This document shows positions 42,020 to 50,113 of a stretch of DNA of 64,000 bases, piece after piece. Position numbers and translations under genes: made by a program. The first letter of the stretch is position 1; every line of letters starts with the position of its first letter. Source of the stretch: a virus. Under the pieces are notes generated by a model. That model saw nothing but the letters and a program-made list of their open reading frames with translations, was not told the DNA's origin and did not search any database. The stretch is from positions 186,001 to 250,000 of IMG/VR virus record IMGVR_UViG_3300010938_000951. One strand, given 5' to 3'.

Positions 42020-42847
42020 ATGAGTGTAATTAGGTTGGCAGACCTCTTAGCGCATAAATATGAGCTGGCGTCTGAGGGAGCCGCCTCATTGCAGAGCGTC
42101 ATGCGTGATGTTGAGACTAAGATAAAAGACGCTTACAGAAATTATATTGACCTTAAGACTATTACGTCTAAAGCGTACAATGCTATTCCTATTATGGCTC
42201 ATCAGGGCGAGCCACATAGTCAAAAAATAGTAGGTCATATGCAGATTATTACTGCAAATATTAATGACCTTATCAAGCATCCCGCACGTTTATTTAAAGC
42301 TATTAATAAAGTTTTAGCTCTAATTTCTTCTTTAGACGAAGCCATTAAGAATACTAAAAAGAAGTCACCAGAGCATTTACCAACTCAACAAGTTCTTAAC
42401 GCTACATTAAGTGATTTAAGTAGACTAGAAAATTCATTAAAAAGGTTCTCTTCATTAATGGTAGGCGCTGCTAAATTACTTAAGCCATTTGTTCCGCCTG
42501 ACGAAGAAGGTAAAGGCGCAGAACTTGAAGGTGATGTAGTTGTACCAGAAGCTTTACCATTAACTAAGAATGAAAGAAGACAATTCTTTTTAATGTATCC
42601 AAATGAAGCTGCAGCTTATGGATTTACTGGACCATCTTTGATCGACAATCTAGATATTGTTCTTCAGATTTTGGAAGAGCCCGGAATGTCTAAAGAATTT
42701 GATAAATTTGTTAGAGCAATCAAGCAACAAGAGATACCTAGAAATGGTGCTTTAATTAAGGGATTAGCTGATAAAATTAGACAATTAATAGAGCGCAGAC
42801 AGACTAATGTTTCTGCATTAGAGAACAAACCAACTTTTGAGGAATAA
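42020..42847 (+). CDS. Hypothetical helical protein, 275 aa
   Basis: Long helices dominate (SLQSVMRDVETKIKDAYRNY; LSDLSRLENSLKRFSSLM). It probably forms coiled coils. A small loop PPDEEGKGAELEG separates two helical halves. It belongs to the head-module gene string (4-base spacing upstream, 11 downstream). Function unknown. Confidence 0.68.
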   Translation: MSVIRLADLLAHKYELASEGAASLQSVMRDVETKIKDAYRNYIDLKTITSKAYNAIPIMAHQGEPHSQKIVGHMQIITANINDLIKHPARLFKAINKVLALISSLDEAIKNTKKKSPEHLPTQQVLNATLSDLSRLENSLKRFSSLMVGAAKLLKPFVPPDEEGKGAELEGDVVVPEALPLTKNERRQFFLMYPNEAAAYGFTGPSLIDNLDIVLQILEEPGMSKEFDKFVRAIKQQEIPRNGALIKGLADKIRQLIERRQTNVSALENKPTFEE

Positions 42848-42858
42848 GAGGCTACACT

Positions 42859-43572
42859 ATGAGAATTTCTGAACTATTGAATGCAATGGCTTCTTGGCTA
42901 GAAAGCCCAAACAACGAAGCTCTGTTGCTTGCTGAAGCTGATGAAAAGTGCATGCAAGTAGTAGCAGAATCTTGTGTTCTAGCTGCTGCTCTGTTAAAGA
43001 AGGCGGCTGATGAAGTGGATGTTCTTGAGCCACCAAGCGCTTCTGCAATTACTCCAGAGTCAGTAGAAGAGACTGCTGCTTTAGCGCAAGCTTTAGATGA
43101 GTCCGGTGATCCACAACTTAAGAGAGTTGCGTCTGTATTAGATGAGCTTCTTTTAACTATTGCTGCCCCACCAAATGCTTACGCTGAGCGTAAAGATTTA
43201 GTCGATTCAAGAGCAGAAGAAATTAGAAAAAAGTATGAAGGGCCTCGCAAAGATTTGCACAAATATAACCAAATTGAGAAATCAGAAAAGGCCATTGAGA
43301 ACAGTGGTTTTACCAAAGAATATAAAATTCTAGAAGCCCCTCTCAGTTCACGTTACTGCCCAGACCATCCAGGTGCGCAAATTGCACGTGTAGGCGAGCA
43401 CGTATGGCAATGTGAGCTTGATAAAAAAACTTACAATTTTGAAACTGGTTTTGAATTAGCTAATGGCTCAAAGGTTCCTGGTGGAGATGTATCACAACAA
43501 ACTAATGGCTTAGATACTCCATTCCATGCAATCTTTGATACACGTGAGGGAAGACTGGGCTATAACAAGTGA
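42859..43572 (+). CDS. Hypothetical protein with possible zinc knuckle, 237 aa
   Basis: A helical N-terminal half is followed by a C-terminal part with CPDHPGAQIARVGEHVWQC, a Cys/His arrangement of rubredoxin-like type that could bind one zinc. The stop overlaps the GTG start of a small gene (43569) by GTGA. Function unknown. Confidence 0.68.
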   Translation: MRISELLNAMASWLESPNNEALLLAEADEKCMQVVAESCVLAAALLKKAADEVDVLEPPSASAITPESVEETAALAQALDESGDPQLKRVASVLDELLLTIAAPPNAYAERKDLVDSRAEEIRKKYEGPRKDLHKYNQIEKSEKAIENSGFTKEYKILEAPLSSRYCPDHPGAQIARVGEHVWQCELDKKTYNFETGFELANGSKVPGGDVSQQTNGLDTPFHAIFDTREGRLGYNK

Positions 43573-43721
43573 TTGACCAAGAAATTGAAAACTTCACAAA
43601 GGTCATAAGAGAGGTTTTGTTACAGTTAGATCCGGAGGCGGCTCGGCTTTTCTTAGACCGTTTCACGGAGAAATTGAATGAACAAAAACGCACTCAAAAA
43701 AATTCTGGAACATCCAGATAA
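43569..43721 (+). CDS. Small helical protein, 50 aa, paralogue of a segment of the next gene
   Basis: GTG 43569 overlaps the upstream stop (GTGA). The 50 residues begin VIDQEIENFTKVIREVLLQL. This resembles residues about 181-216 of the next gene's product, VDQHISVFHDVIRDVLSQL: D-Q...V-I-R-x-V-L-x-Q-L-D-x-E...L-F. The stop TAA is at 43719-43721, overlapping the next ATG (43678) by 44 bases. The gap would otherwise be empty and the similarity supports a real gene. Function unknown. Confidence 0.7.
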   Translation: MIDQEIENFTKVIREVLLQLDPEAARLFLDRFTEKLNEQKRTQKNSGTSR

Positions 43722-44436
43722 AGATGAGATTATTGCTAAATTAGTTTTGGATTATCCTCCAAAAGATATTCATGAATGGCTTGCTGGCAAATATACAAAT
43801 GTCAGTGAAGCTAAATTTGTTGTTGCTGAAAAATCAATTAAAGTATTCAAAGATAACTATCTAGACGTCTATTCCATGATCCGAGAAGACATGATGAAGA
43901 CGAAACAAGCTGTGGCTACCAGCACAGAAGAACAGCTTGAATTAGCTGTTAAAAACAACTCTACTTATAAGAGTAAGATGTTAGAATTAGCTGGTAAAGA
44001 AATAGATGTACGTCAAATGGTTGCCCATTTGTGCATTGCTATCGAAACGCGCTTAGGTCAAGTATTTGATGAAATTCAAGAGGACCCACGCAATATCAAT
44101 ACAAAGATTGATCGTGTTTTGATTGAGTATGGTGAGTTATTAGGGGGCCTTTTGGAAAAATACTATAAATTCACAGAGAACCCGGCAGATATGGTTATCC
44201 AGCACAACGTGACTTTGCAGGCTGTGGATCAGCATATTTCGGTATTTCATGATGTAATCCGAGATGTTTTGTCTCAATTAGATTTGGAAAGCTCTATGTT
44301 ATTTATGGAACTTTTTCAAGCTAAAATGGCTAAGCTAAAGGCTCCAACTCAGGAAAAACCTCTAAATACGGACATGAAATTAGCCGAAGCCAAGCTACTT
44401 AATGAAACAATTAACCAAAAGTTAAACAATCAATAA
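43678..44436 (+). CDS. Hypothetical protein, small-terminase-like candidate, 252 aa
   Basis: The N-terminal 55 residues (HPDKDEIIAKLVLDYPPKDIHEWLAGKY) have a HTH-like look. The rest is strongly helical with a segment echoed by the preceding 50-aa gene. In size and architecture it could be a terminase small subunit, but the large subunit is 5.7 kb away and no motif is conserved. It overlaps the next gene by one base. Confidence 0.55.
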   Translation: MNKNALKKILEHPDKDEIIAKLVLDYPPKDIHEWLAGKYTNVSEAKFVVAEKSIKVFKDNYLDVYSMIREDMMKTKQAVATSTEEQLELAVKNNSTYKSKMLELAGKEIDVRQMVAHLCIAIETRLGQVFDEIQEDPRNINTKIDRVLIEYGELLGGLLEKYYKFTENPADMVIQHNVTLQAVDQHISVFHDVIRDVLSQLDLESSMLFMELFQAKMAKLKAPTQEKPLNTDMKLAEAKLLNETINQKLNNQ

Positions 44437-46274
44437 TGCCAGAAAATAAACCTTCTAAAACTCCAATTATCGATATGCCTTCCAAAAAGCAATTGGCAAA
44501 GGTTATTGGACCTTATTCTGATAAAGAATTAGAGCTTACTCCAGAAATGGAAGAGAAGATGAAGAAGCTTATGGAGTTTTTTGATTTCTATGGAATAGAT
44601 TATAGTAAATTCAAACCAGAGTTTCTGTCATTTATAACAGATAAGAAGGCTTATCCTAATTATGATCAGTATCAATATATTGCCGGCCAACATGATTTAA
44701 AAAAATGGATGTATGCTCTGAAAGATATCCACTACAAACAAAAAGCGGGATTCCCATATCGTGAGGCTATTAAACGAGCAACTCAAGGTTGGGCGAAGAT
44801 GGAAATTTATGATTTCCTAAATTGGCTAAGGTTTTACGAAGAAGGGGCTCACATGAAATATAAGTTTGCACAAGTCTGGTATGAAAATGGTCAGCCAGGT
44901 TACTTCTTACATATAAAGCCAGATGCTCCTAAGGAGCCAGCACCTCATTACGATGCTAATGCTGTCAATGACGCTCGTGAAGAGGCAGAGCGCAGAGAAG
45001 AAAAAAGACAGCTTATTGAAAAACAACGTTCTAAGATTATAGGACGTTTGGATTCTGCGGAAAAACTTTTGCGCTCTCAAGAGGGTCAAGAGTTTGCTGG
45101 TAAAGAGTTAGAAAATTTGATGGAAGCTATTTACACTCTTAAAAAGAAAGTGCAGCTTGTTAATAAACTTAGCGTCTCTACTCGTTTGTATGAAGACATG
45201 ATCGTTCGTGAAGGAAATGTTCTTAAGCGTAATGGTTTTACCAAAGCTGCTGAAGTTTTATATTCTTTGGCTCAAACTCCTGGTGCGTCTGGAGAATCTG
45301 CTCAAGGCACACCAGAGGCTGGTGCTGTTCCACCACCATCCCCACCAGCAGATCCATCAGGAGCAGGTAATCCTGGTGCTCCCGGAGGATTACCAATGCC
45401 ACCTCCGCCAGGCGCCCCAAATATACAGACCCCTGTGGGTGGTGACCAAAATGATCCCCCTCAACCAAAAGGCATTAAAGAATTCATTGATAATATGAAT
45501 GAGGGCAATAAGACAGATGCTTCAGAATCTGATGATGAATTAGAAGTAGAAGATTCTGAAGATACATTAATGGTAACAGAAGCTCAAGCTGTTGCGCCTG
45601 TAACTCCACCGCCTCCCCCGGCCGCATTGGAAGATGTTCCAATGACAGACGCCCCTCCACCAGATAGAAATCCTCCCGCATTCGTCCCAGAGGCTACCCC
45701 TAAAGAACCAACCAAAACAGAAGAAGAGCCATTAGAAGTAACTGAAGAAGATTTGCCACCACCAGGCGGAGATACTCCTTCTGGCGGCGCTGGTGCCAGC
45801 ATAGATAGTAAAATCGATAGTGCATTTCAAAATGTAACAATGGAAGAAATTGTATCTGAATTGGAAGATATCTCTACATATTTTAAAGTGCGTGAGATAC
45901 CAAGACGTTTAGCACGTTTAGATATGATGTTTGATGCTAAGGGAATTTCAGCTTATTTCCCAAGTTTAGCTGAAGCTCAAAACAGAGCTTTGGATGCTAA
46001 CAACTATATTGCTACTCGTATTGATGATATTCTAGCCAAAGTACGTGGAGCTATGGCTACATCTGATATCGCCACCAAATTAAAAACAGATCAAGAAAAA
46101 GAAAAACAGCGCAAACAGATGAGAAAAGAGCAAGAAAATGCTGAACTTGAGGGAGCAACTCCAACAGAAAAAGAAACGCCAACAGTAGAATTAGGTGAGC
46201 TAGGAACTCCTCCGGCTCCTCCAGCAGCCCCAGCAGCTCCTCCAGCGGCCCCACCAAGACCACCAGCAGTCTAA
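44436..46274 (+). CDS. Large proline-rich head-module protein, 612 aa
   Basis: The folded N-terminal half (about 30-250) has aromatic-rich helices (KLMEFFDFYGIDYSKF; KMEIYDFLNWLRFYEEG) and a charged coiled coil (about 180-250). A very long Pro/Gly/Asp/Glu-rich middle (about 280-450) follows. A helical domain (about 460-540, VSELEDISTYFKVREIPRRLARL) and a Pro/Ala tail (APPAAPAAPP) end it. Such multi-linker proteins are common in this module. Function unknown. Confidence 0.72.
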   Translation: MPENKPSKTPIIDMPSKKQLAKVIGPYSDKELELTPEMEEKMKKLMEFFDFYGIDYSKFKPEFLSFITDKKAYPNYDQYQYIAGQHDLKKWMYALKDIHYKQKAGFPYREAIKRATQGWAKMEIYDFLNWLRFYEEGAHMKYKFAQVWYENGQPGYFLHIKPDAPKEPAPHYDANAVNDAREEAERREEKRQLIEKQRSKIIGRLDSAEKLLRSQEGQEFAGKELENLMEAIYTLKKKVQLVNKLSVSTRLYEDMIVREGNVLKRNGFTKAAEVLYSLAQTPGASGESAQGTPEAGAVPPPSPPADPSGAGNPGAPGGLPMPPPPGAPNIQTPVGGDQNDPPQPKGIKEFIDNMNEGNKTDASESDDELEVEDSEDTLMVTEAQAVAPVTPPPPPAALEDVPMTDAPPPDRNPPAFVPEATPKEPTKTEEEPLEVTEEDLPPPGGDTPSGGAGASIDSKIDSAFQNVTMEEIVSELEDISTYFKVREIPRRLARLDMMFDAKGISAYFPSLAEAQNRALDANNYIATRIDDILAKVRGAMATSDIATKLKTDQEKEKQRKQMRKEQENAELEGATPTEKETPTVELGELGTPPAPPAAPAAPPAAPPRPPAV

Positions 46275-46282
46275 GGAGATAA

Positions 46283-47053
46283 ATGAAACTCCGTGAACTG
46301 CTTCAAGAAATGAAGAGAGTCCAGGTAAATATAGGCGCATCTACGCCGTATATTTGCGGAGGTACGCCCAGAGATAAATACATGGGCAAATTAGAAAATA
46401 TTGCAGACATAGATATGACTACTGGAGATAAAACTGTAGACTATCTATCTCAAGAATTTTATTTAACATTACGTAAAAGGTATAACGTTACTAGAAAAAC
46501 TATGGATGATGGACATAGTACGATTTTCATTGGCAGTTTGAAAATTGATTTCTCTTCAAATTTTATTGTACCAAATATTGATCAAGAGCTGGCAAAATTA
46601 GGAATTACTAAACCAACAGATATGCAACGCGAAATGTTTAGTCGTGATTTTACTTGCAACTCATTATTGCTTACTACAGATTTAAAACAAGTTTTAGACC
46701 CAACCAAAAGAGGATTCAAAGATATTAAAGATAAGAAAATACGTACTTGTTTATCACCAGAAATTACATTAACATCTAATAGAAATAGGGTGGTAAGGGC
46801 TATTTATTTAGCTTGTAAATTGGATTTCGATATAGACGATTCAATTATAGATTTTGTGCGCCAACATCCAGATTCTGTAAAAATCTCAACTGAGAAATCT
46901 ATGAATGATAAGTTGAATGAAGCGTTCTCTAGAAATCCAGAGAAGGCTGCAGCACTTATTACACAAATGAATCTCTGGAGCTATATTCCAATTACAGAAA
47001 AAGTTTATCCATATTATATAAAACAAATTAAAGGTAAAACTAATGTCGGTTAA
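46283..47053 (+). CDS. tRNA nucleotidyltransferase / poly(A) polymerase family (CCA-adding type)
   Basis: A 256-residue class II nucleotidyltransferase. The head motif has GGTPRD (26-31), the catalytic ADIDMTT (Asp42, Asp44), then SRDFTCNSLLL (motif B RDFT) and DPTKRGFKDIKDKKIR. The neck resembles NRVVRAIYLACKLDFDID. It adds CCA or repairs tRNA 3' ends, or could polyadenylate RNA; substrate cannot be told from sequence. It lacks the long C-terminal tail of bacterial CCA enzymes (about 400). Placement in the head module is odd. It overlaps the next gene by 11 bases. Confidence 0.82.
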   Translation: MKLRELLQEMKRVQVNIGASTPYICGGTPRDKYMGKLENIADIDMTTGDKTVDYLSQEFYLTLRKRYNVTRKTMDDGHSTIFIGSLKIDFSSNFIVPNIDQELAKLGITKPTDMQREMFSRDFTCNSLLLTTDLKQVLDPTKRGFKDIKDKKIRTCLSPEITLTSNRNRVVRAIYLACKLDFDIDDSIIDFVRQHPDSVKISTEKSMNDKLNEAFSRNPEKAAALITQMNLWSYIPITEKVYPYYIKQIKGKTNVG

Positions 47054-47795
47054 TAAGCAAGCCTATTTTCAGGGTGGTGGCGGTGTAAATGAGCCAAAAC
47101 CAAAGAAGAAGAAATATAAATCTGATCCTGCTATTGTAGTTCAGCCAAGGTTCAAAGAGCCGTTTTATCGCAATTACGATTTATACAATGTTCCGGGCGA
47201 GCACGGCCCAGGCGCCGGTTGGCACGACATGAAAAAGTATAAATCGGTTTCAGAATTTCTAAAAGCCAAAAGAAAGAAGCTGAAGGACAAGTACAAAGCC
47301 GACGACTCTTGGATTTTGGATGATAATTCAAAAACGAAGAAAAATCCAAATATTGAAGCTCGTGCCGCCGTTTTTGAGGAAATTATTAAAAACGCTATCG
47401 ATTTTCCAATTGATGATCAGATTGATGAGGGGTTGGGCGGACCATTTGAGACAGATACTGTTAATGATAATCCAGTAGGATATGCTAATTTAACAGGCGG
47501 AAAATTAGATGAATATTTGCCAAAAAATGATTTTGAAGGTAAATTACCAACTAATTTAGATTTTGGTAGGGACTATGTTGAGAGGCAAGAGCCTGGTCGT
47601 GGGCTATTAGATGATATTATTGAAAAACTTTTCAATAAGTATTTACCAGCATCGGAAACAGATTTATTTGGATTACCAGATGGTATTGAACCAAATTCTG
47701 ATTTAGATGCAGAACAGACAATGGATGTAGAAGAGCCATTTACTGGAACATCCGATATTGGCACTGATATGTATAAGGATAATTGGATCGTCTAA
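47043..47795 (+). CDS. Hypothetical head-module protein with N-terminal NKQAYFQGGGG motif, 250 aa
   Basis: Residues 4-17 (NKQAYFQGGGGVNEP) match sequences repeated in the 1231-aa polyprotein (see 60387 and 60678). After that comes a Lys-rich stretch (KPKKKKYKSDP) and an acidic C-terminal half (DQIDEGLGGPFETD, EPNSDLDAEQTMD). The shared N-terminus suggests a common recruitment or processing signal during capsid assembly. Function otherwise unknown. Confidence 0.72.
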   Translation: MSVNKQAYFQGGGGVNEPKPKKKKYKSDPAIVVQPRFKEPFYRNYDLYNVPGEHGPGAGWHDMKKYKSVSEFLKAKRKKLKDKYKADDSWILDDNSKTKKNPNIEARAAVFEEIIKNAIDFPIDDQIDEGLGGPFETDTVNDNPVGYANLTGGKLDEYLPKNDFEGKLPTNLDFGRDYVERQEPGRGLLDDIIEKLFNKYLPASETDLFGLPDGIEPNSDLDAEQTMDVEEPFTGTSDIGTDMYKDNWIV

Positions 47796-47862
47796 AACCA
47801 ATCATTATCATTGCATACAACCGCATATTATCATATAAAGAAAGCACTCTAGAGGTACCTAA

Positions 47863-48939
47863 ATGACTTTACAATCGACAGCACAACAGCTATACGTCAT
47901 AGACCCGGTTTCCCCAGCGTCACAACTACCAGCTCATGACGAACATTCAGTTATAGCTATACCTCCACACCTACACCATGGTGGCGAGGAAGAGCTTATG
48001 AGTGGGCCTATTGAAGTGTCCGAGCCGGGGGAAATTGAAATTCTTATAGAAGACATTCCAGGCGCTCCTCCAGGAACTAAGGATCCAGAAATTGAAGTTG
48101 TTGATGAATCATTGCAAGTTGAAGATAACAATGAAGCAAAAAAGGAAACCGAAAAAGACGAAAAGGGTAGTAAATGGAATTGGTCAAAGCACGGTCCACA
48201 TGGCTTTGTAGCTTGGGTCAAGGAAAGACTTGATTCTGTTCCAAAACACTCAGGATACGATTCTGCCGGACTAGAGCGCGCCATGGCTTACATGGAAAAA
48301 TTAGACAATGAAATTTCTAAGGCCATGAGAATGGATCTTGATTCTGAATTAGACGCCAATCAGGTCGAGAAGATTCGCTCTCAATTAGATGAAGGTTTAG
48401 CTCGTTTGCGTGATCGTCTTGATAAGGTTAAAGAATCCAAAAAGTCTTCTCGTAAAAAGAAGAAGACCGCTGCCGATTTGAAGTCTCAAATTGACAAAGT
48501 GCTTGAAAAATATGCAGATGAAGATTTACAAGCATGGGTAGAGGATACTGGTGTTCCAGGCGAAGAATGGAGCGCAGAAAAAGTAATTGTACAACTCGCT
48601 AATGAAGGCTTTGAACCTGGTTTTGAAGGCACTAACATCGTTAAAGAGGCTCAAAAAATTACTGGTGTGCAAGGTGTTTATGTAACCGTTCCTCTTTTAA
48701 TCTCTAGGGTGGCTCGTGTTTGCATTAATGGTACTGTATCTGCGGGACATGATATTGAAGATTTATACAGACGCCAAGTAGCTAAGTATAAATTAGATGA
48801 TCGTGAGCAGGCTGAAGTAAGACAATTACTATGGGATATGGGCTATCCACTTCGTGAAGACCGTGGATTCTTCCCAGAAGATGACCTAGAAGTATACGAT
48901 ACTGATAACATGGATTGGGCAGCTAACTACAGGGCATAA
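47863..48939 (+). CDS. Hypothetical head-module protein, 358 aa
   Basis: The acidic N-terminal part (1-105) is disordered (EIEVVDESLQVEDNNE). A helical centre (SKHGPHGFVAWVKERLDS, then a coiled coil at about 135-195) and a Lys-rich stretch (KESKKSSRKKKK) follow. The folded C-terminal domain (about 200-358) contains YADEDLQAWVEDTGVPGEEW. CTAGAGGT precedes ATG 47863. No match recognised. Confidence 0.7.
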   Translation: MTLQSTAQQLYVIDPVSPASQLPAHDEHSVIAIPPHLHHGGEEELMSGPIEVSEPGEIEILIEDIPGAPPGTKDPEIEVVDESLQVEDNNEAKKETEKDEKGSKWNWSKHGPHGFVAWVKERLDSVPKHSGYDSAGLERAMAYMEKLDNEISKAMRMDLDSELDANQVEKIRSQLDEGLARLRDRLDKVKESKKSSRKKKKTAADLKSQIDKVLEKYADEDLQAWVEDTGVPGEEWSAEKVIVQLANEGFEPGFEGTNIVKEAQKITGVQGVYVTVPLLISRVARVCINGTVSAGHDIEDLYRRQVAKYKLDDREQAEVRQLLWDMGYPLREDRGFFPEDDLEVYDTDNMDWAANYRA

Positions 48940-48940
48940 T

Positions 48941-49573
48941 ATGGTTAAAAATTCTAGACACCAAGGTGTCATTAGTAGACAATCTGATGAATCTTATAGC
49001 GAAGATCATTGGTTGAAGGAGTTTGAAAACAAACTTCAAAAAACCAGCGTACAGCCTCGTGGTCATAGCCTATTTGATCAGATTAGCTCCATCATGAATA
49101 CTAAATCCAAATATCCATCAGTACAAGCTGCAGTTGATGATATGATGCAGCGCAGTGGATTAACAGCTTATTTGGATAATGTTAAAACATCTACAGAAGA
49201 AACTTCAGGCAAACCAAAGAAAACCGCTCAATTAAAAGAAGACTCTAAAATTCCTGATGTAATTAAAGCTAAACCAAGCATCAAACACACTCTAGAGAAT
49301 ATTATCAGGGAAACAAGAGGAAATATTCCAGTTCCAGCTATAATTAGTCGTTTGCGAGCCCTTCATGCGGCTGATATTAGTGATGAAAGTGCTTGGGAAG
49401 ATGAGAAACTCATTCGTTTAGTTAGCAGTTGTAATCTACAAGCCAAGAAGGACAATCCTGGAAACTATGATCATTTTGATGATCTAGGTAGAGGAGACCA
49501 TTCTACTGCTGATTCTGATATTGATGCGTCCAATACTGATGCATTTAACGCTTTAATGCCTGCAAAAATTTAA
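48941..49573 (+). CDS. Hypothetical protein, 210 aa
   Basis: The N-terminus (YSEDHWLKEFENKLQK) is helical; a disordered Lys/Ser hinge follows and then a helical domain (IKHTLENIIRETRGNIPVPAII). The acidic C-terminal end includes DSDIDASNTDAFNAL. It starts one base after the previous gene. A minus-strand HNH gene separates it from the terminase. Function unknown. Confidence 0.68.
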   Translation: MVKNSRHQGVISRQSDESYSEDHWLKEFENKLQKTSVQPRGHSLFDQISSIMNTKSKYPSVQAAVDDMMQRSGLTAYLDNVKTSTEETSGKPKKTAQLKEDSKIPDVIKAKPSIKHTLENIIRETRGNIPVPAIISRLRALHAADISDESAWEDEKLIRLVSSCNLQAKKDNPGNYDHFDDLGRGDHSTADSDIDASNTDAFNALMPAKI

Positions 49574-49584
49574 GTGCTTTGCAC

Positions 49585-50091
49585 TTACCCAGCCTGTTTT
49601 TGAGTATTTCTAGTGGGCCTAATTACTATTTCAGGCTTATCATGTGGACAATATCCAAAAAATCCTTTAGCACAGTTGCAATTATAGCATAATAATTGAT
49701 ATTCTTCTTTAGGAAAGTTATTTTTAATTAGCCAACGGTATAATTTACCACCAGATTTCTTACCATTTTGTCGTCGATCTTCTGCACCATCATTATTTAT
49801 GTGATCAATAGTTAGAAATTCTAAGGTAGTTTCCCCACAACAAGTGCATTTGCCACCATAGGCTTCTATAATTTTTTGTTTAACACTAAGATCATAAACT
49901 CTTTGTTGTTCTCTTATTATTTCTTTTCTATTTGTATATCTTCTTTTGCTATATTCTTTACAACAAAAGATACACATATATTTAGCCTGTTTAATATCGG
50001 AAGGTCTAGTATTATCTTTAGTTAGGCTTTTGAAGCATACAGTGCAGCTTTTGCCTTCAAAACTATATTGTCGTTTTTTCTTATCTGTCAT
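49585..50091 (-). CDS. HNH homing-type endonuclease, minus strand
   Basis: A 168-residue HNH nuclease. N-terminal CTVC...CIFCCKEYSKRRYT looks like a zinc finger. The nuclease core has CTCCGETTLEFLTIDHINNDG, a LYRWLIKNNFPKEEYQ segment and LCYNCNCAKG; this spacing is typical of phage free-standing homing endonucleases. It is the only minus-strand gene in the head module, lying between two + strand genes, and its ATG overlaps a possible terminase ATG (CATG). It looks like a recent insertion next to the terminase. The other HNH at 13029 is a different subtype. Confidence 0.85.
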   Translation of the reverse strand: MTDKKKRQYSFEGKSCTVCFKSLTKDNTRPSDIKQAKYMCIFCCKEYSKRRYTNRKEIIREQQRVYDLSVKQKIIEAYGGKCTCCGETTLEFLTIDHINNDGAEDRRQNGKKSGGKLYRWLIKNNFPKEEYQLLCYNCNCAKGFFGYCPHDKPEIVIRPTRNTQKQAG

Positions 50092-50113
50092 GGGTATATT
50101 TCAGAATATATCC

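Noticed and set aside
49946-50113. Upstream extension of the terminase reading frame
   Set aside because: The frame is open through the antisense HNH gene, but the extra residues (MLYSLQQKIHIYLACL) do not look like part of a terminase, and later ATGs fit the domain start.
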